DNA from: Chamaecrista fasciculata
Taxonomy: Eukaryota; Streptophyta; Magnoliopsida; Fabales; Fabaceae
Length of the DNA stretch: 64,000 nucleotides
Reading direction: 5' to 3'
Assembly: GCA_003254925.1 (NCBI GenBank)
Contig: QANZ01049670.1
Location: 7,496 to 71,495, forward strand
A model generated the notes under the pieces. That model searched no databases and was not told where the DNA came from. It saw nothing but the letters and a program-made list of their open reading frames with translations. Position 1 is the stretch's first letter; every line of letters begins with the position of its first letter. This document shows, one piece after another, positions 41,977 to 53,007 of this stretch. Both the position numbers and the translations under genes were made by a program.

Positions 41977-44167
41977 GCATAAGTGGTAAATATATATATA
42001 TATATATAAGTAAGCAAATAACTAGTGGCATACACATTTATATATATATAAAAACTATTCTAGATGCCCTATGAATTATAAATATTTATATATATTGATC
42101 CATGAAGATGGGAGGGTAATCTGACGAAAATTATTTGTGGGCAAAAGGTATAAAGATATATATAGCATTTGGTGGGCCGTGGTTAGCCCCAAAAATTGTA
42201 ACTTGAGATGGTAACTAGGAAATAACTAGGAAGGGATAAGATAGGAAAAATATATAAACTTGGAGCAGAAGTCATTTTATAGCAGAAGCCACAGTGAGTG
42301 GATAAGGGGCCTCAACACGTGTCCTCATAGGAGAGGCTGCTTTGTCTATAAATGGGGTAAAAATCTAAGAAAGAAAGGAAAAAGAAAGACGAAAGAAAAA
42401 AAAAAAAANNNNNNNNNNNNNNNNNNNNAAGACGAAAAAAAAAAAAAGAGAAAGAGAAGGCGAAAGAATTTACAGAGAGGAAAGTGATAGTTGAGAAGAG
42501 CAACTTTCTATCCGTATTCTATAAAGAGTAAGAAGTAGAGTACTACTTTTAAACTGTTTCTTTCTTAAATCTGTACCAGTTCTTTGTTTATTCTTCCTGA
42601 GTTAACTCCTATCTCTTCTTCATTTGTCTGATTTGTTTCAGAAGGGGATAATTATTAGTTCAACCATTATAGTTTTCTTCCTTTTTATTTTGGTCCTAGT
42701 TCTTTTCATCATAGATGTGTGTTTGTTCTTACTGTTTTATAGTTATGGGTTCTACAAGTCTGTTATATTCTTGTTAATCTTAATATATTATTNTATTGAA
42801 TTTGTAAAGAAAACATGGTCATGGTAGGCTATTACTTTAACCTGTGTTAGCTAGCAGGAAGGTCACCGTACGGTCTTTGTGTGCAGGGTGTTTAGCTCTT
42901 TTGAGTATATATACATATTTTCTATACTAGCCTACTGAATAGTTCTATTTTAACTGTTTAAACACGTGTTAGCAAAAGTTATCAGATAACTGTTACCGAA
43001 ACAGATATAATATTGCCTGTACACAGGAAATAAATGAAATTTTGTTATGTATGGTTTCCGTTGGATCCAGTTAGGGGACGCCCTAGATACGGACGGTGAG
43101 TGAGAAAAGCCACCGAGGTGAGTGAGGAAAGCCACCACCATATACAGGACATAGAAAAATATATATCTATATATATGTTTATATGTATTTTATTTCGTTT
43201 CATTTATGATATTATCTTCTCGCTGGTACAACTGGATATATTATGAATTTTATTTAACTCTTTCTTACTTACTGGGAATTTGTAATTCTCAATATCTCTT
43301 TCATCATGTATCCAGATGCCGGTCTGTAGGTGGATACTGGACGTATATACGATGTGGGTAGATGTTCCGATTATAGGAACTTTTCCAGTTATAACGGGGA
43401 TCGAATTAACCTTTACTTACTATTCCGAAAATATTAACAGTCCTGCAACCCAGGCGGTTCCCATTGATATCATGCCGGGCGCCCCTGTCCCCGGAGGACC
43501 CGATGTTGAAAATGGATTCTAAATAAAAATTAGGAAAGTATGTGTGGATATGTAAAATATATATATTATAGATGAAAGTACTCTGACGCTTAATCCTAGC
43601 CTGATAGGAGCTCTTTTGCTGAGAAAAGTTGAAGCTCCATATATATCTATATAAAGCTAGGATAATCTAATATAATATAATATATGTGTGTATTTAGAAT
43701 GATGAAAGTATTAATGTACAATGGTGTGCTAGTAATTCGCAAATATGACTGTAAGGGCTGTAATGCTTGATGAATGATATATATATATATATATGGGTGT
43801 ACTTGTTTATACATATTTGATGTGAAGTGGAACAACTAAATTAAATATTTAACTTATTATATGTATATACATCAATGTAGGAGGATTGGTGAAATGGGGA
43901 ATGAAAGTCAAAGTTTCCTGTAAGACTTCAAGTAACAAATAAAGTGCTTCTTTGATTGTTAATTTTTTTAAAAAAAATAGTATATACCTCATTTAGTACA
44001 ATTGTGAGCCCATTTAATTTATACAACATATTTTTTTTACTAACCAATGTTGTATGTTTACTCACCGAAAATAACATCCATTAGGAAAACAAATTAAATT
44101 ATTTATATGTTTTCTATAAAAATGATAATAATAGTAAAAAAAAAATTAATTAAATTAGGATATTACA
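41898..44167 (+). repeat. 3' LTR of the gypsy element
   Basis: It is 2270 bp including a 20-N gap at 42409-42428 and an N at 42793. It is shorter than the 5' LTR but otherwise almost the same sequence. Confidence 0.92.
42409..42428. other. Assembly gap, 20 N
   Basis: A short gap in an A-rich run of the 3' LTR of the gypsy element, probably a collapsed homopolymer region. Confidence 1.
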
Positions 44168-44461
44168 ATCAGACTACAGTACTGAGGTCTCTCCTCCATT
44201 GTTTTGCTGGGGCATTCCTAATGAACTTTCTTCGGCCCCGCTGGACCGAAAACGTAAACGAGAACTTATTGAACAGCAACTACAGGATTCCCATTCTGGT
44301 TGGTGTCCTCATTGTCATTCAGATGGTGCGAATGTTTAGGTTCTCAAAAAATTCCGTTCTAATCTGAGTCGACCTTTGCTCTGTGTCTACATGGAGCCAG
44401 TTGCTTATCTCATTATTGATGGATTTGGGGAGGTTGTTCCAAATCAACCTCCCAAGGCTCC

Positions 44462-46787
44462 ATGAGACTGTTAACTTGGAATTGTCGAGGGTTGAGGGCT
44501 CCCTCGACAATTGGGAGACTTCGTAGCCTTGCACAAACCCACAAGCCTACGATTGTTTCCTTATCGGAAACTCGTTGCCCTGTTTCTCTTGCTATAAGGT
44601 AGTTACGTTTCTTTGGTTTAAAACAGTTTGCAAGAACTGATGCACCAGGTCTTAGTGGCGGCATTGTGTTAGTCTGGCATCATGATCTTTCTTTTGATGT
44701 TTGTGATGTCTCTCCTCATTGGATACACCTGCGTGGTAGTGATTCATCTGGGAAGACTTTTTGATTAACTGCTGTATATGGGCATCCTCAGGTACATTTA
44801 CGGTACATCCTTTGGGATTTCATCTCTGCCTGTTCTCCTTCTGTTGATGCTCCTTGGATCCTTATTGGAGATTTCAACCAAGTTCTAGATAATTCTGAGA
44901 AGCCTAGCTCTTCTAGTAGGTCGGTCGTTGGTGCCCAACAATTTCAACAAATAATTCATTCTTCGTCTCTGGTTGATTTCATCCCTCAAGGTTGTTGGTT
45001 TACATGGTGTAACAACCGGACTAATGGTTTGGCTTGGGAGCAGCTAGACCGTGTCTTGGTGTCTCAAGATTGGTTCTCTTCCTTCCCAGATTCGCAAGCT
45101 TTTTGTTTTAACAACGCGAGTTCTGATCACAGTCCGCTTTTTGTTTCCACTGATGTGTGTATCCCTTTTAGGAGAAGGCCAAGTCGGTTTGAAGCACTGG
45201 GGCTTTGTGATGATGATTTTGTGAATGTATTTAAGGATGCTTGGCTTGTTAATATGAATAGTTCAGTTTCGTATGTCTTGGTCTCTAAGCTTAAATCTTT
45301 ATTATTTACTCTTAAGCGCTGGGGGAAAAATAAATTTTGCAATATTACTGAGCGAATTCAATTAATTTCCAAGGAACTTGATGAATGTCAAATTAATTGC
45401 AATGGCGATGTCCAGATTAATTCTAAAATTGGCCAACTAAAATTAGAACTGGAAAAGCTTTTGGATATGGAAGAGGTGCTTTGGGCCCAGAAATCCCATC
45501 AGATGTGGCTCCTTAATGGTGACAGAAACACCAAATATTTTCACGATGTGGTTAATAAACGGAGAGCTTGTAATAAAATCACTCGCATCATTAATGATCA
45601 GGGAGATTGGATTGAGGACTATTCGCTCATGGAAGACTTCATGGTTAATTATTTCCAAAATTTATACAATCCTGTTGGTCTCCCTTCAGTTTCTGAGGTT
45701 GAATTATTTCTCCAAGATTTAGATTTACCGTGTCTCTCGATTGATCAAGTTCACCTTTTAGAAGCTCCAGTCTCAGTTGATGAAATTAAGGAGGCCTTGT
45801 TTCAGGTGCGGCCATACAAGTCGCCGGGGCCAGATGGCTTCCCAGCTGGTTTCTTTCAGAACACTTGGAATGTGGTTCAGCATGATATTGTTAGTATGGT
45901 TCACAGTTTCTTTACTCGGGGTCATCTTCTAAAACAGATAAATGCTACTTACATCACCCTGATTCCTAAAGTGCCTCGACCCTCTTGTGTTACGGAATTC
46001 TGGCCTATTGGACTGTGCAATGTGATTTGCAAGATAATCTCCAAAGTCCTTGCTAATCAGCTTAAACTTGTGTTGGAATCTCTTATCTCGCCATTTCAGA
46101 ATGCTTTTATGAAGGGTTGTCTCATCTCTGATAATATTGCTCTCGCTTCTGAATTGATGCACTTTATTCATCAAGCACGGCGAAAAAAAACCTTCTGGGG
46201 GGCATTAAAGCTTGATAAGGCCAAAGCTTATGATAAACTCTCGTGGAATTTTCTACAGGCCCTTTTGCAACGGCTTCATTTTCCGGATCATTTTGTTCGT
46301 CTCATTATGGAGTGCATCTCCTCTGTCAGTTATACGCTTTTACTTAATGGTCATGAAGCTGGGAACATTTCTCCGGGGAGAGTTCTTCGCCAGGGTGATC
46401 CTCTTTCCCCTTACTTATTCATTCTTTGCACTAATGTCCTGTCAGCTCTGCTTCAACGAGCACAATCTTCCAAGACGATTATGGGAATTCGGTTTGCGCA
46501 TCGGGGACCATCCATCAATCATCTCTTGTATGCGGATGATACAGTTTTGTTCTGTCAGATTTTGCCTCACACTCATTCTGCTGTGCGTCAGGTTTTGGAT
46601 TCTTATTTTCATTTTGCAGGGCAGGAAATCAATAGAACTAAATCTCTCATGGTATTTAGCCCTAATACTCCGACTAAGTTAAAAGACCCTTTTCTGAATG
46701 CCTTGGGTTTGCGGTCATCGCTCAAGTTGGGGAAGTATCTAGGAATAGATGTAGATGACTCTCCACGGGAGAATCTCAACAGTAAGG
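44462..46787 (+). pseudogene. LINE ORF2, endonuclease and reverse transcriptase part
   Basis: It starts at ATG 44462 with MRLLTWNCRGLRAPS, the endonuclease opening. The blocks SLSETR, GLSGGIVLVWH, WILIGDFNQVLD, and SSDHSPLF follow, giving a full endonuclease (about 44462-45135). Two in-frame stops lie in it (near 44597 and 44764). From 45029 the frame is open: RSPG-type SPGPDGFPAGFF (45820), PIGLCNVICKIISKVLANQ, KLDKAKAYDKLSWNF, RVLRQGDPLSPYLF, and the catalytic LLYADDTVLFC (46527). It stops at LGKYLGIDVDDSP where the solo LTR inserted. Confidence 0.88.
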
Positions 46788-49700
46788 TGTGAGATCCTAG
46801 AATTTTAGACTTTACTTTTAGGGGTTTAGAAATAGAAATTAGTGGTTTCTAGAATTGAAATTAGAAGTTTTAGTTTATAATTTTTAGAAATTATCAAACC
46901 CCGTAGTTTAGGATGTAAATTGTCATACTTGATATCTCCATATTTTATTGAGCTTGTGGAAAAAATTTGGGAGCAAAAAGAGATTAAATTTTTATCTGAC
47001 TTTGTCTCTAGACCCGACAAATGATACCTTCGAGTGAAAATTGAATGACTTTAAGGATAAAATTTCCAAAAACAAATTATATAATTATAATCCACTCTTT
47101 GAGACGAGTCCAAAAATATAAGATTTGTCCAAAAATTGTATTTCTAGAAATTTGAGTTTTAAGGGGCTGTTTTGAAAAGATTGGAATATTTTTGGGTGAT
47201 TCTGTGATTTCAGCCTCAGGAACTTGTGTTAGAACTCCTTTTCAGCCCCCCCTAACTTTTTGAAATTATAAAATAAACCCCATCACCATTTTACCCCAAT
47301 ATTCGACCCTTCTTCTCCAAATTTCCCTAGAACCTTCGTCTCTCACTCTCACTCTCATTCTCCACCACCGAAAGCACGTCAGCCACCCTCCACCACCACA
47401 GACGGCGCCGGCGACCTCCCAGCTCCGCCGTACACTGGAAGACATCCACCGTCGTCCCCCTCCTTTGGTTTGTACCATTTTCGTCCTTTTTCTTCTCTCT
47501 TCTTCTCCATTGGGTTTGAGCTAATTTCTCTTGGTTCCCTTCAATTTCTGGTTGCTCTTTGATATTAGCTTGATTATGGAGTTCCATCCTTCCTTCTTCC
47601 CACCTCCATGATCAAATTGGAAGCCACACAAGCTAGGGTAACTCCCATACTCTGTTTTCGGCCAGGTTTGGGGTATGTCCGAAATTCTTCTATTTCTTCA
47701 TTGTTTCTTGATGTTCTTGCTTGAAATGGACTCTTTGATGATAGTATATCATGTTGGACACCTCTAGAAGTTATTAAAACTCCATAAAGTTGAGTTTTGG
47801 GACTGACTTTACTCTAGGGTTCAAAAGTGACGAAAATTTAAAAACTTTGGGGTTTTCAACCAAATCTCTTTGTTTTCATGAAATTGATGGTTCAAATGAG
47901 TTTGCTTGATGATAATAATGAATTCTACTTCATCAATTTGAATTTTGAGATTATATTTTGAAATTTGATGTTTTTGGGTAAAGCTTTAAAACTTGCAAAT
48001 TGGTCCCTATGGGTTGTTTTGATAATTTTGAGGAACCAAATGGGATATTTTTGGGATTGTAGAAAGCTTTGGAACCATAAACTTGAATTTGAAATGTGAT
48101 AAACAATATGTACAAGTTTTACTTGTAATAAAAATGAATTTGACAAGTGTATGAGAATTGGGTTATTATGACTTGATTTTGGAAACCTGATTGTGGAATT
48201 ATCTTAAACTTTAAGATGCCAAAACTTGTTAAGGCTCCCAAATTGATACCCAAGTCTCTTGATGGTCTCTTTTCTTTTGTGCTAGTCTTTTAGGCAAGTG
48301 TGAGTAGGAGTATCAGTTAGTATTGGGAAGCATGTGTGTGTATAGTCTTTTCTTAGTCATTGTGTAGTAGCATTGGACCTTTGGGTCACTTGAGAGTAAA
48401 TTTTTTGTTGTAAAATTATATTCTTGTCATTTCTATGCTTATAGATTTACCGGCATCAGTTGTTGATTGGAAGTTAAAAGGGCGTAGTCATCCATTCTTC
48501 TAGAAGAGGTGAGTGGCTTTCTTATCCCGGCCCCGCTTGAGGGTTTGCTTGTTGATGACTTTACTTGCTATAAAAATCGCCTAGTTGTTAAATGTGCTTG
48601 TTGTGATATTACTTGTCGTATAAATTGCCTAATTGTTAAATCTACTTGTGAATGATACCACTTGTTATTCAAATTGCCTATTTGCTAATGTTTACTTGAA
48701 ACTTCTGAACTTCAAGTATACTTGCATTGACCTGAAGCTCCGTGAATGATTTGCCTTCATGGAAATTGTGGAATTTTGGCGAAGTTTATTGATGATAATA
48801 GTTGCACTTTGGTTGCTAACTGACCAGCCCATGTATGACGTGTATTGATGTTGATTAGTATTCATTCTTTATTCTGTTGTGTAGTATGTTTTGGTTAGGT
48901 TGGATTGGACTGTGTTTGTGTTTTGGTTGATTATAACATTCATTCCTTAGTCTAACGTGTGGTATGTTTTGGTTTGACTGAATTGGATTGTGTTTGATTA
49001 TAACATTCACTTCTTATTCTGGTGTGTTATAGGTTTGGTTTGACTGAATTGAATTGTGTTTGTGTTTGTGTTTGATTATGCTTGTGTTTGTGTATGCTGG
49101 GGACGGCGATACATAACGCCCAACCGATTTATGAGAAGAGACGAACAAGAGAAACCCTTGGGGACGGCGATACGTAACGCCCAAGTGGGAAATGAAAGAG
49201 AATATGAAAATGAGAAATCCCTGGGGACGGCGATACGTAACGCCTAGGTGGGAATTGGACATGGAAATGGGAATGCTGGGGACGGCGATACGTAACGCCC
49301 AGCTGTGTTGTGATACTTGATAGATCTATTGCATTGAAACCCTATTTGGTTATGAATTAATGATTGCTCGATGTTGAACATTGATGTTGTTGATATTGAG
49401 TGTTTTCGTCATTTCTGATGGTTAGAATGATATCCCTGGATTTGGCAGTGTTATTGTTTATTTTAAAGGTGAACGTTATGGGTATAATTATCGTTGGGAA
49501 TTTCATATTATATTTAAGCTACCTTTTCTCTCTAAATATGTACTTTCAAGGAAGTACCTTCTCACTAAAGTAACCTTTGTCGAACAATTTTTCCAAGACC
49601 TATTCTTTGATGACATATTGGTTTTACTCAGATCTTGAATTCTTCATGACTCTTTCTTTTGATGACTTTATATGCTTTAACCATGGAATTCTTCAGGACA

Positions 49701-50899
49701 GCAAAATAAGTTTTCACTTTAAATTATTGTTTTCAAGAAAATCATTAATTTTCACTAAACCACCCTTATGGAGTAGTAAATACTCTAAACCTTTAACTCC
49801 TTAAGTTTCGCAAGGCCTGTTGAACTACATTTTGATGGTATGATGGTCTCACATATGTTCCAAACCTTCCATTACTCATTCTTTCATTCAATAGTCCATA
49901 AATTTCAAATCATGAAATTCTTAGATGGTAGTCCTTGACCAGCTTAAATAATCTTCCTTATCAAACTTTTGATTCTTGAAAGGAGTTTTAAAAGAAGTTT
50001 TCATGACTTGTCTTCATACCCAAAAGTTTATTTTATCAATACATAAATTTTATCACTTCATTTCAAGTTTTATTTTGTCAACCAAATATTCAAAAATAGA
50101 CTTTACTTAAATCCCTTATGTTATGAAATCTTTCTTAATTAATACTTCTTTAATGAGTTTTTACTTCTAAAGTTACCAAATCTTTCTCTCATTTTGTAAC
50201 CCCTTTTGTTGCTAGTGACAATGTACTTGAATCATTGTTTATATCCGATTAATAAAGGTACTTAAATACAATTATGAGAGTAGTCATTTTTAATGTATAA
50301 GTGAACTTATTATAAGATTTGTTTGTCATCATGTTTCCGATATTGTTGGTGACCCCTTTCCCTACGTGGTGGTGCCCTACACCGCGACTGGGATGGGTTA
50401 GCCGCTCACTGAGTTTCGACTCACCCCACGTTTAACATTTTTCAGATACAGGTGAATGTCAAGTGTCAACTTCTGCTATGAAAGAGAGTTATTTAGAAGC
50501 CCACGTTATTGTTCGTGTGGGTATTTATTTCATTGAATAAGACGGTGTTTAAATTCTAGTTTGTCAGCTCCACTAGTACTTAGGGAGGGTATTCAGGGAT
50601 TTATTTGATATTTTGTATGACGCATTGATGCCATAGTTTAATTTAACACTGTACCTTCATTTGATATTTCGAGACAGTGTTTGCATTGATAAATGATATT
50701 TTAAATTGATAGATTGACGGAAACGTGCAAGTGAATGATGAATTATGTATGTCCAAGTATTGTTTAGTATAATTGTGTATAAAGTGAATTGTTATGTTGC
50801 TATTGTGCTTTTGATATGGGTTGACGGTGGGTAGGCTTACGGCGTGGGATGGACCCATGTCCGTCCCGGTCTCGTGCTCCCACGGAGGGGGTCGTGACA
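46788..50899 (+). mobile_element. Solo LTR, 4.1 kb, gypsy type
   Basis: It begins TGTGAGATCC and ends GGTCGTGACA. The target duplication is taagg at 46783-46787 and 50900-50904. No primer-binding site, coding region or second LTR is present, so this is a solo LTR left by recombination between two LTRs. TGTGAGATCC...GTCGTGACA ends and a CTGAGTTTCGACTCACC block (50408) are typical of Ty3/gypsy chromovirus LTRs. The long length fits that group. Confidence 0.88.
49097..49305 (+). repeat. Four copies of a hairpin motif in the solo LTR
   Basis: The core GGGGACGGCGATACGTAACG (one copy has ACATAACG) occurs at about 49099, 49160, 49223 and 49278, 54-63 bp apart. Inside it GGCG pairs with CGCC around the loop ATACGTAA. 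The outer flanks pair too: CTTG/CAAG in copy 2, CCTG/TAGG in copy 3, GCTG/CAGC in copy 4. Confidence 0.75.
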
Positions 50900-50904
50900 T
50901 AAGG

Positions 50905-52442
50905 AGTTGTTGGATCAGGTCAATAATCGTTTGGCAGGTTGGAAGTCTACGCTTCTCTCTCATGCGAGCCGGGCAACTTTAATTAAGGCAGTTTTACAAG
51001 CGAATCCCATATATAAAATGTCCTCTGTTAATCTCCCTGCTGCTTCCACTCGGAAACTTAATAGTCTATGTGTTGATTTTTATTGGGGTTGGAAGGGTGA
51101 GTCTAGGAAAATGCACCTGGCGAAGCAGTCTTGTCTTCTCTCTCCTACGGCGAAAGGAGGCTTGGGTTTTAGGGATGCTCGTGTTGTGAATCAGGCCCTT
51201 TTAGCTAAGCAGTTTTGGCGTCTGCTCCCGTCAGGGGGCCAGGACTCTTTAGCCCAACAATAGTTTCAAAATAAGTATTTCACACCTACATCTGATCTCC
51301 AGATCAAAAAAACCTCTCAGGATTCTCGCTTCTGGCGGAGAGTGAAGAAGAGTTCTCCGCTTATCATAGATAATCTTTGTTGGCTAGTAGGTGATGGGCG
51401 ACAAATTCGTATGTCAAGCGCCTTCTGGTTGTCGAATATTATGGGCTCTACTTCTGCTCATCCGGTTCATGATGATCTCTTTCTAGCAGATTTTATTGAC
51501 TATGATTCACACTCTTGGGATTCAAACCGCTTGTCTCAACATTTAAATAGTGAGCAAATTGCCTTCTTACGACAAGTTCAGTTCTCGTTGTTGGGACAAT
51601 CAGATAGACTTGTTTGGCAGGGTCACAGTTCGGGGAAATACTCTGTTTTTGCAGGTTATCGTTTGCTTGTTCAAGCTTCTGGGGTTGCTGATGCACAGCT
51701 GGATCTTAGAGGTTTTCCTTGGCGGCAGTTTTGGAAAATCCAGACTCCGGCTCGGATTTTGCATACAGTCTGGCGTCTTCTTCATTTTGCCCTTCATATG
51801 GGTGAAGTCCTCAATCGGCTTCATTTATCGGGCGTCTTCTTATGTCCGCTCTGTCATACCGAACCTGAGACCATTGATCATCTGTTTGCGGACTGTACTC
51901 TAGTGCGGGGTTGTTGGTTTGAATTGTTTCCGGGTATCCGTATCACTATTTCTGCTGACCAACATTTTATCAGATGGTTTGCCACTTTTTTCCAGCGTTG
52001 GGTCAACCACGATAAGGAACTGCTATGCTTGGCGCTAACTCTTCTTGATGCCATTTGGCATGCTCGCAACGAGGAAAAACATAAAGGGAGAATCCTGGAT
52101 CCGTTACACCTCATCCGACAAGTTCGTGGGCAGCGTCATTCCTATCAGACGGTGGCTTCTCTCCACCTTAGTTCTCCTACGAGGTCTCCCGTTCATGTTC
52201 GTTGCATGGACTACCGAATTGCTATTCGGTCCCTTACCGAAGGCAGTATTCATCAAATGACTAACTATGTTCATCACATCCTATTTCTAGGTGTCTTTCA
52301 CATGTTTGGTTATCTCTGTCATATTGGTCTCCGCTTTGCGCTAGGACGTTTGGTGAAAGTTCATTCGCAAGCCTGCAGCTATTCTCAAGCGTTCTACCCA
52401 GCTCTTGTTCTGTCGTCAGGTCCTCATGGCGGAACAATATAA
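50905..52442 (+). pseudogene. LINE ORF2, RT thumb and zf-RVT part
   Basis: The LINE frame resumes with LLDQVNNRLAGWKSTLLSHA, the RT thumb block that follows GKYLG in L1 ORF2. A TAG lies at 51261-51263, and the same frame then runs from 51264 to 52442. The zf-RVT finger CPLCHTEPETIDHLFADC is at about 51840-51895. The last 80 residues have no recognisable domain. Confidence 0.85.
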
Positions 52443-52690
52443 TCATTTGTGCGTTGTTTTTTTTCCCAGTAATATTTGGAGCATGTTAGGTTCTGAAGCA
52501 GGCGTGTTGGTAAACCCGTTAGTTAGTGATGTTCAATCTCTTCTACAGAATAAGGATTGTATTTTGACTGTTAAGTCACAAGAGGCGTGGGGTTGGTTTA
52601 AGTTAGTCCTTAGTTGGGGATGATCCACTTTTATTTTCCAGGTTTGTCTACGTTTCCCTTGTAATTCTATCTTTTGTTATAAAAAAAAAA
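52443..52690 (+). other. LINE 3' untranslated region and poly(A)
   Basis: It follows the ORF2 end and closes with ttttgttat and a ten-base A run at 52681-52690. A 72-codon open frame in it (52405-52623) overlaps ORF2 and shows no known domain. Confidence 0.6.
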
Positions 52691-53007
52691 TACTAATCTA
52701 TCAACCGATTTCAGGTTAGATTACTTTCGCCTTATCATAATCTCATTATTCATAAATTTTATAAAATCTTAATCTTACTTGATGTTTTACAGAGACTATT
52801 TTTACAGGCATCTCAATTAGATATTTTTAAAAGTGAAATTCTACTTACAATTGATTGAATCTAGTGAAATTCTACTTAACAAAAACAATTTTACAGAAAC
52901 CCATCCAAAGCAAGGAAGCTAAAAACATTATCAAAGAATAATAATCATTCATCAAAACCCCCCAAAAAGAAAAAAAAAAGTGATTGAAGGAAGGGCCTTC
53001 ATGCATG
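52691..53007. other. Intergenic, includes 3' region of the pectin methylesterase gene
   Basis: AT-rich. No gene is seen. The part next to 53008 must hold the 3' untranslated region of the minus-strand gene. A short repeated phrase gtgaaattctactta occurs near 52833 and 52864. Confidence 0.5.

Larger units (their letters stand above)
34756..44167 (+). mobile_element. Ty3/gypsy chromovirus (Tekay-like), nearly whole
   Basis: LTRs at 34756-37313 and 41898-44167 both begin TGTAACATCC and end ATATTACA. The target duplication atcag is at 34751-34755 and 44168-44172. The primer-binding site TGGTATCAGAGC is at 37317-37328, and a purine-rich tract lies before the 3' LTR. Domains, approximately: Gag 37.5-38.5 kb with a CCHC knuckle (CYNCGKPGHLFRDC), protease 38.5-38.9 ([10 protein letters not shown]), RT 39.1-39.7 ([11 protein letters not shown]), RNase H 39.9-40.3, integrase 40.5-41.5 with its HHCC finger, and a C-terminal chromodomain 41.7-41.85. 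The coding part looks nearly whole, with about two breaks. The LTRs differ at only about ten bases outside length changes, so the insertion is young. Long LTRs plus chromodomain suggest the Tekay/Del lineage. Confidence 0.92.
33053..52690 (+). mobile_element. L1-type LINE split by two LTR-element insertions
   Basis: One LINE lies in three pieces: about 33053-34755, 44173-46787 and 50905-52690 (roughly 6.1 kb of LINE). The pieces are collinear, and each junction is marked by a 5-bp target duplication of the inserted element (atcag, taagg), so the LINE was there first. The order is ORF1-like region, endonuclease, reverse transcriptase, zf-RVT, then a poly(A) run at 52681-52690. The left edge is uncertain. 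I could not find convincing LINE target duplications. Confidence 0.85.

Noticed and set aside
49097-49305. CRISPR-like array
   Set aside because: Four short repeats with irregular spacing inside an LTR of a plant genome; spacers are not unique and no cas genes exist.
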